Assembly (NCBI RefSeq): GCF_023684385.1
Contig: NZ_JAGSOJ010000005.1
Coordinates: 248,001-312,000, forward strand
DNA length: 64,000 nucleotides
Source: Oceanirhabdus seepicola
Lineage (GTDB): Bacteria > Bacillota > Clostridia > Clostridiales > Clostridiaceae
Direction of reading: 5' to 3'
Each line of letters begins with the position of its first letter. Positions within the stretch are counted from its first letter, which is position 1. The notes under the pieces were generated by a model. The model did no database searches and was not told the origin of the DNA. It was given only the letters and a program-made list of their open reading frames with translations. A program made the translations under genes and the position numbers. This document shows, one piece after another, positions 59,578 to 64,000 of this stretch.

Positions 59578-60015
59578 TTACACCCCTACTGCGAAAATAA
59601 GTTCAGCCTCAACTGCAGTCTCTCCATTAACACTAGCAATAGCCTTTCCAATTCCAGCTGGCCCTTTTCTATTGATAATCTCAACCTGAAGCTTAAGTGT
59701 ATCTCCAGGAGTAACTTTTCTTCTAAATTTAGCTTTTCTTATTCCACCGAAGTAAGCAATCTTACCTTTAAATTCATCTAAACTCAATAATGCTACTGCT
59801 CCAACCTGAGCTAAAGCTTCTATCATTATAACCCCTGGCATAACAGGTTCTCCTGGAAAATGCCCTTGGAAAAAGTACTCGTTCATAGTTACATTCTTGT
59901 ATCCTACTGCACTTTTACCTTCTTCTAATTCCTCTATATAATCTACAAATAGAAATGGATATCTATGTGGTATGATTTCCATAATCTCTTTTACATCTAA
60001 TCTCTTATTACACAT
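59578..60015 (-). CDS. fabZ: 3-hydroxyacyl-ACP dehydratase FabZ
   Basis: A 145-residue hotdog-fold dehydratase that removes water from 3-hydroxyacyl-ACP. The catalytic His and Glu are in FQGHFPGEPVMPGVIMIEAL (His about 52, Glu about 66). The N-terminal MEIIPHRYPFLFVD is typical. It lies 3 bp from accB and accC. Confidence 0.97.
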   Translation of the reverse strand: MCNKRLDVKEIMEIIPHRYPFLFVDYIEELEEGKSAVGYKNVTMNEYFFQGHFPGEPVMPGVIMIEALAQVGAVALLSLDEFKGKIAYFGGIRKAKFRRKVTPGDTLKLQVEIINRKGPAGIGKAIASVNGETAVEAELIFAVGV

Positions 60016-60018
60016 TGA

Positions 60019-60510
60019 TTACTTCCTCCTGATTTTAATGATAGGCTGATCATACTGAACCATATCTTCATTCTTAACAAGAATTTCTACGATTTCCCCA
60101 CTGACTTCAGCTGTTATCTCATTCATAAGTTTCATTGCTTCTATAATACATAGTGGCTGTCCCTTAGATACCATATCCCCTACCTTAACAAAAGCAGGAT
60201 CATCTGGACTTGGTGACGCATAATATGTTCCCACTATTGGAGAATTAATATATTCAAAATTACTATCGTCTTCTATATTTTTATCATCTACTATTTCTTC
60301 TGTAACTTGCACATTTGAAGTTACTGCTTCCACAGCTACCTCTTTTTCTTCTTTTGGTAATTCATTTATTCTTTCGTTACTTATGATTCTTACTTCTCCA
60401 CTTGCGCCTTTGGACATCTTTATTTTTAAGCTATCCTTCTCAAGTTCAAATTCATTTAAATTTGAATTACTGATTAAAGTAATAAGTTCCTTTATATTAT
60501 TAAAGTCCAT
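60019..60510 (-). CDS. accB: Biotin carboxyl carrier protein of acetyl-CoA carboxylase
   Basis: A 163-residue BCCP. A short N-terminal helix precedes an acidic, Val/Glu-rich linker (about 55-90). The C-terminal biotinyl domain carries the biotinylated Lys in IEAMKLMNEI (about residue 129). It carries CO2 between AccC and AccAD. Confidence 0.96.
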   Translation of the reverse strand: MDFNNIKELITLISNSNLNEFELEKDSLKIKMSKGASGEVRIISNERINELPKEEKEVAVEAVTSNVQVTEEIVDDKNIEDDSNFEYINSPIVGTYYASPSPDDPAFVKVGDMVSKGQPLCIIEAMKLMNEITAEVSGEIVEILVKNEDMVQYDQPIIKIRRK

Positions 60511-60512
60511 CC

Positions 60513-61748
60513 TTACTCACTCCATTTCTTCAATAATAATGATGCGTTATGTCCACCAAATCCTAGTGAATTAGAAAGAGTATAGTTAACTGTATGCTCT
60601 CTTCCATTTCCTTTTACATAATCAAGATCTAATTCTTCATCATCAACCTGTAATCCAACAGTTTCATGTACAAAATTTTCTTGAATAGATTTTACACATG
60701 CAATTGCTTCTACAGCTCCACTAGCACCTAAAAGGTGACCTATCATTGATTTTGTGGAACTAACTGGTATTTTATAAGCAACTTCTCCAAATACACTCTT
60801 TATTGCAGCTGTTTCAAACTTATCGTTATATGGTGTACTTGTTCCATGTGCATTTATATAAGAAACTTCTTCTTTAGTTATTCCAGCTTCTTCAATAGCC
60901 ATAATCATAGATCTTGCTGCACCCTCTCCTCCTGGAGCTGGAGATGTTATATGGTAAGCATCACATGTTGCTCCATATCCCACAACCTCAGCATATATCT
61001 TTGCTCCTCTAGCTAATGCATGATCAAGAGATTCAATTATTAGTATTCCTGCTCCCTCTCCCATAACAAATCCTGCACGCTCTTTATCAAAAGGTATTGA
61101 AGCTCTCTTTGGATCATTGTTTGCATTCAATGCAGTTAAGGATGTAAATCCAGCTATTGCAAGAGGTGTTATTCCTGCCTCTGATCCTCCAGTAATTGAA
61201 ATATCTGAATATCCATATTTTATATGTCTAAATGCTTCTCCTATTGCATTTGTTCCTGAAGCACATGCTGTAACAACAGTATTACATATTCCTTTTGCTC
61301 CGTACTTTATTGCAACATTTCCTGCTGCAAGATTGCTTATCATCATTGGTATCATAAAGGGAGATACTCTAGTTGTATCTTTTGAAACCATCTTTGAATG
61401 CTCTTTTTCTAATGTTGATAATCCACCTATTCCAGAACCGATTATAACACTGAATTTTTCCTTATTTACCTTTTCTAAATCTATATTTGAATCCTGGATT
61501 GCTTCCTTTGATGCCGCTAGCGCAAACTGTGAAAATCTATCTAGCTTTCTGATTTCTCTTTTATCGATATAATCTTCTGGTTTAAAATCTTTAGCTTCTG
61601 CAGCTATTTTAACTTTAAATTTCTCAGTATCAAAACTCTCAATAAAATCTATTGCACATTTACCCTCTTTTACATTATTCCAAAACTTATCTACACCTGT
61701 ACCTAATGGTGTAACTGCACCAATTCCTGTAATTACTACTCTATTCAT
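60513..61748 (-). CDS. fabF: 3-oxoacyl-ACP synthase II (FabF)
   Basis: A 411-residue condensing enzyme that extends acyl-ACP with malonyl-ACP. The catalytic Cys-His-His triad is visible: Cys in VVTACASGTNAIGE (about 163), His in NAHGTSTPYND (about 303) and His in STKSMIGHLLGASGA (about 339). It lies 2 bp from accB and 15 bp from fabG. Confidence 0.97.
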   Translation of the reverse strand: MNRVVITGIGAVTPLGTGVDKFWNNVKEGKCAIDFIESFDTEKFKVKIAAEAKDFKPEDYIDKREIRKLDRFSQFALAASKEAIQDSNIDLEKVNKEKFSVIIGSGIGGLSTLEKEHSKMVSKDTTRVSPFMIPMMISNLAAGNVAIKYGAKGICNTVVTACASGTNAIGEAFRHIKYGYSDISITGGSEAGITPLAIAGFTSLTALNANNDPKRASIPFDKERAGFVMGEGAGILIIESLDHALARGAKIYAEVVGYGATCDAYHITSPAPGGEGAARSMIMAIEEAGITKEEVSYINAHGTSTPYNDKFETAAIKSVFGEVAYKIPVSSTKSMIGHLLGASGAVEAIACVKSIQENFVHETVGLQVDDEELDLDYVKGNGREHTVNYTLSNSLGFGGHNASLLLKKWSE

Positions 61749-61763
61749 TAGAATACTCCTCCT

Positions 61764-62504
61764 CTACATTGCCATTCCGCCGTCAACATTGACGATTTGT
61801 CCTGTAACATACGCCGCCTCATCACTTGATAAGAATGCTACTAAATTAGCCACATCCTCTGGTTTACCCATCTTTTTTAGTGGCACTGATTTAAGAATTG
61901 CGTCTTTAACTCTATCACTTAATTCTTCTGTCATATCTGTTTCAATAAACCCAGGTGCAATAGCATTAACTGTTATTCCTCTTGATGCTAATTCTCTAGC
62001 AGCTGATTTAGTTGCCCCTATAACTCCTGCTTTAGATGCTGAGTAGTTTAACTGACCTGCATTTCCTGTGATACCAACTACAGAAGTCATATTTATTATT
62101 CTTCCGCTTCTCTGCTTCATCATTATTGGAGTTATATGCTTTATGAAATTAAATACTCCTTTAAGATTTACATCAATTACTCTATCAAAATCCTCTTCTT
62201 TCATTCTCATAAGTAAAGTATCTTTTGTAATACCCGCATTATTAACCAATATATCTAATGAACCCATTTCTTTATGAGCCTCATCTATCATTTCCTTTAC
62301 TCTATTAAAATCACTAACATCACCTTGTATCAATAATGCTTTTACCCCTTTACTCTCTATCTCTTTCTTTAACTCTTCTAATTCAGGGTTTTCTCTTCTA
62401 TAATTTATAACAATATTAGCACCCTTCTCAGCTAATTTTAGAGCAATAGCTTTTCCTATTCCTCTAGATCCACCAGTAACAAAAGCTACTTTCCCATTTA
62501 ACAT
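61764..62504 (-). CDS. fabG: 3-oxoacyl-ACP reductase FabG
   Basis: A 246-residue NADPH-dependent short-chain reductase. The cofactor motif is TGGSRGIGKAIA (about 9-20). Ser-Tyr-Lys are in MTSVVGITGNAGQLNYSASK (Tyr about 153, Lys about 157). It performs the first reduction in the elongation cycle. Confidence 0.97.
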   Translation of the reverse strand: MLNGKVAFVTGGSRGIGKAIALKLAEKGANIVINYRRENPELEELKKEIESKGVKALLIQGDVSDFNRVKEMIDEAHKEMGSLDILVNNAGITKDTLLMRMKEEDFDRVIDVNLKGVFNFIKHITPIMMKQRSGRIINMTSVVGITGNAGQLNYSASKAGVIGATKSAARELASRGITVNAIAPGFIETDMTEELSDRVKDAILKSVPLKKMGKPEDVANLVAFLSSDEAAYVTGQIVNVDGGMAM

Positions 62505-62506
62505 AG

Positions 62507-63445
62507 CTATTCTCCTCTCAATTTGCTTAATGTATTCTCTAATGTTTTTAAGTCTTCTATATTCATACAGTTTAATTTTCTATCTACTTTCTTAACGAAA
62601 CCACTTAAAACTCTTCCTGGTCCAATTTCAATAAATGTATCTATTCCATCATTAATCATATTTCTGATTGATTTTTCCCAATATACACTACTCATTACTT
62701 GTAGCTTCATTATTTCTTTAATACCATCACTGCTATTCAGTTTTTCACCATTCACATTCATATATATAGGTAATGAATTCTCTTTGAACTCAATATTATT
62801 CATTTCATTGTAAAGATTCTCTGCAGCCTCTTTAAGTAATTTTGTATGGAAAGGACCACTTACATTTAACTTTAAAGCTCTCTTTGCTCCCATTTCCTTA
62901 GCAATTTCAACAGCTCTATCAATAGCAGCCGTTTCTCCACCAATAACAATTTGTTTTGGACAATTTAAATTAGATATCTGTAATACATCCTCTTCTTTTG
63001 CCTTATTAACTAATTCTTCAACCTGATCTACATCAAGTCCAATGATTGCTGCTAATGTACCATCTACATCTTTAACAGCCTCTTCCATGAAAAGCCCTCT
63101 TTTTCTAACAAGCTTTACACATTCTTCAAATGATATCATTCCACAACTTACAAGTGCTGAATATTCTCCTAAACTTAACCCTGCTACTGCATGATATTCT
63201 ATTCCTTCTTTTTCAAAAGCCCTAAGAGCAGCTATACTAGTTGTTAGAATCGCTGGTTGCGTATATTCTGTTTTATCTATTTTTCCATCTCCACCATCAA
63301 AACAAATATCCTTTATTGATAAACCTAATTCTCTGTCTGCAATATCAAATACTTCTCTACATTCATCTATACTTTCATAAAGTTCTTTTCCCATTCCAGC
63401 ATATTGAGCTCCCTGCCCTGAAAATATAAGTGCAATTTTACTCAT
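62507..63445 (-). CDS. fabD: Malonyl-CoA:ACP transacylase FabD
   Basis: A 312-residue transacylase that loads malonyl on ACP. The nucleophile elbow reads GLSLGEYSAL (Ser about 90) where the common form is GHSLGE. The His-to-Leu change before the Ser recurs in clostridial enzymes. The later catalytic His is in VSGPFHTKLL. Its ATG overlaps the fabK stop by one base (TAATG). Confidence 0.96.
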   Translation of the reverse strand: MSKIALIFSGQGAQYAGMGKELYESIDECREVFDIADRELGLSIKDICFDGGDGKIDKTEYTQPAILTTSIAALRAFEKEGIEYHAVAGLSLGEYSALVSCGMISFEECVKLVRKRGLFMEEAVKDVDGTLAAIIGLDVDQVEELVNKAKEEDVLQISNLNCPKQIVIGGETAAIDRAVEIAKEMGAKRALKLNVSGPFHTKLLKEAAENLYNEMNNIEFKENSLPIYMNVNGEKLNSSDGIKEIMKLQVMSSVYWEKSIRNMINDGIDTFIEIGPGRVLSGFVKKVDRKLNCMNIEDLKTLENTLSKLRGE

Positions 63446-64000
63446 TATCTTACGCCCTCCAAAACCTTATTAGCTTCATCAAATATCTCTTCTATTATTT
63501 CTTTACAACTTTGAGTCTTTTTAATCAATCCAGCAATCTGTCCTGCCATTACAGAACCATTGGCTATATCTCCTTCAACAACCGCTTTTCTCAATGCGCC
63601 TCTTCCTGCTTCCTCAAACTCTTCAATGCTTATCCCTTGTTTTTCAAGCATTACCATTTTTCTTGATAATTTATTCTTCAATACCCTTACAGGATGACCT
63701 GTAAATCTTCCTGTAGCAACAGTATCTATATCTTTAGCATTTATAACTTTCTCTTTGTATGCATCACAAACTGAACATTCATCTGCAACAAGGAACCTAG
63801 TTCCAACTTGAATTCCTTCAGCACCTAGAATCATAGCTGCTGCTAATCCTCTACCATCACCAATTCCTCCAGCAGCAATAACAGGAATACTCACTGCATC
63901 AACAACTTGTGGAATTAATGTCATAGTAGTTAATTCTCCAATATGACCACCAGCCTCGCAACCTTCAGCTACTACTGCATCCGCTCCTGCTCTCTCCATT
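63445..64000 (-). CDS. fabK: Enoyl-ACP reductase II FabK (N-terminus beyond window)
   Basis: The C-terminal 185 codons of an FMN-dependent enoyl-ACP reductase of the nitronate-monooxygenase-like fold. It shows VVAEGCEAGGHIGELTTMTL, then IPVIAAGGIGDGRGLAAAMI and GAEGIQVGTRFLVADEC, the flavin-binding and active-site blocks. The frame is open to the right edge, so the true start is outside. FabK does the last reduction of each elongation cycle and replaces FabI in many clostridia and streptococci. Confidence 0.95.
   Translation of the reverse strand, partial: MERAGADAVVAEGCEAGGHIGELTTMTLIPQVVDAVSIPVIAAGGIGDGRGLAAAMILGAEGIQVGTRFLVADECSVCDAYKEKVINAKDIDTVATGRFTGHPVRVLKNKLSRKMVMLEKQGISIEEFEEAGRGALRKAVVEGDIANGSVMAGQIAGLIKKTQSCKEIIEEIFDEANKVLEGVR

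Noticed and set aside
1..64000. CRISPR array, prophage or intact insertion sequence
   Set aside because: Repeats found are few, dispersed and palindromic. No cas, integrase or transposase genes were seen.

Overview
The window looks like a chromosomal segment of a low-GC, Gram-positive, spore-former-type anaerobe of Clostridium sensu stricto. This rests on strong GGAGG-type ribosome binding sites, an Asn T-box leader, DUF1540 and SEC-C proteins, the clostridial fab-acc operon order, and a corrinoid methyltransferase pair. No rRNA, tRNA, CRISPR array, phage or intact insertion sequence was seen. Several families of small palindromic or terminal-inverted-repeat elements are scattered between genes.

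Layout. 1-9.9 kb: truncated P-loop kinase; a MerR regulator driving a MATE exporter through a 19-bp-spacer promoter; LysR/purA; a TruA paralogue; an RlmI-like methyltransferase; two redox proteins. 9.9-14.5 kb: katG, an AraC-methyltransferase fusion, rlmH. 14.8-18.6 kb: the mercury-methylation pair hgcA-hgcB and a chemoreceptor. 19-26.4 kb: an Mrr-like nuclease, an amino-acid permease plus class-I glutamine amidotransferase operon with a sigma-54 promoter, its probable enhancer-binding activator, and a second chemoreceptor. 26.5-29.6 kb: SEC-C protein, WalJ-like hydrolase, murA, DUF1540 protein. 29.8-40.1 kb: tandem 2H phosphoesterase-like genes, T-box/asnS, a beta-helix protein, a LysR regulator, a degenerate subtilase, ferritin, a cysteine hydrolase, an XRE-TPR regulator. 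40.3-50.3 kb: cinA, a 2-hydroxyacid dehydrogenase, an M16C peptidase, a TIM-barrel protein, and a corrinoid ABC importer under a cobalamin riboswitch. 50.4-56.1 kb: a DUF4349 lipoprotein, unknown genes, map, a small gene with a LexA-type box in its promoter, and an Amidase_6-like protein. 56.2-64 kb: accA-accD-accC-fabZ-accB-fabF-fabG-fabD-fabK, all read leftwards in one fatty-acid operon.

Most notable: both hgcA and hgcB appear to carry an in-frame UGA that should be read as selenocysteine. In hgcB the UGA sits where the family has its strictly conserved Cys (after Gly-Val-Gly), and family-like sequence continues for 15 codons. In hgcA the UGA is codon 11, and the conserved N-terminal region lies between it and the first downstream start codon. 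Each UGA is followed at +31 and +23 nt by the loop of a small hairpin with a GGN loop, as expected for bacterial SECIS elements. Naive gene calling would truncate both proteins. A corrinoid importer under B12 control elsewhere in the window fits a cell that needs corrinoids.

A second notable signal is a pair of similar RNA-like sequences (minus strand near 21.95 kb, plus strand near 51.7 kb) with compensatory changes in their stems. A third is a 59-nt element that precedes both the chemoreceptor gene and hgcA.
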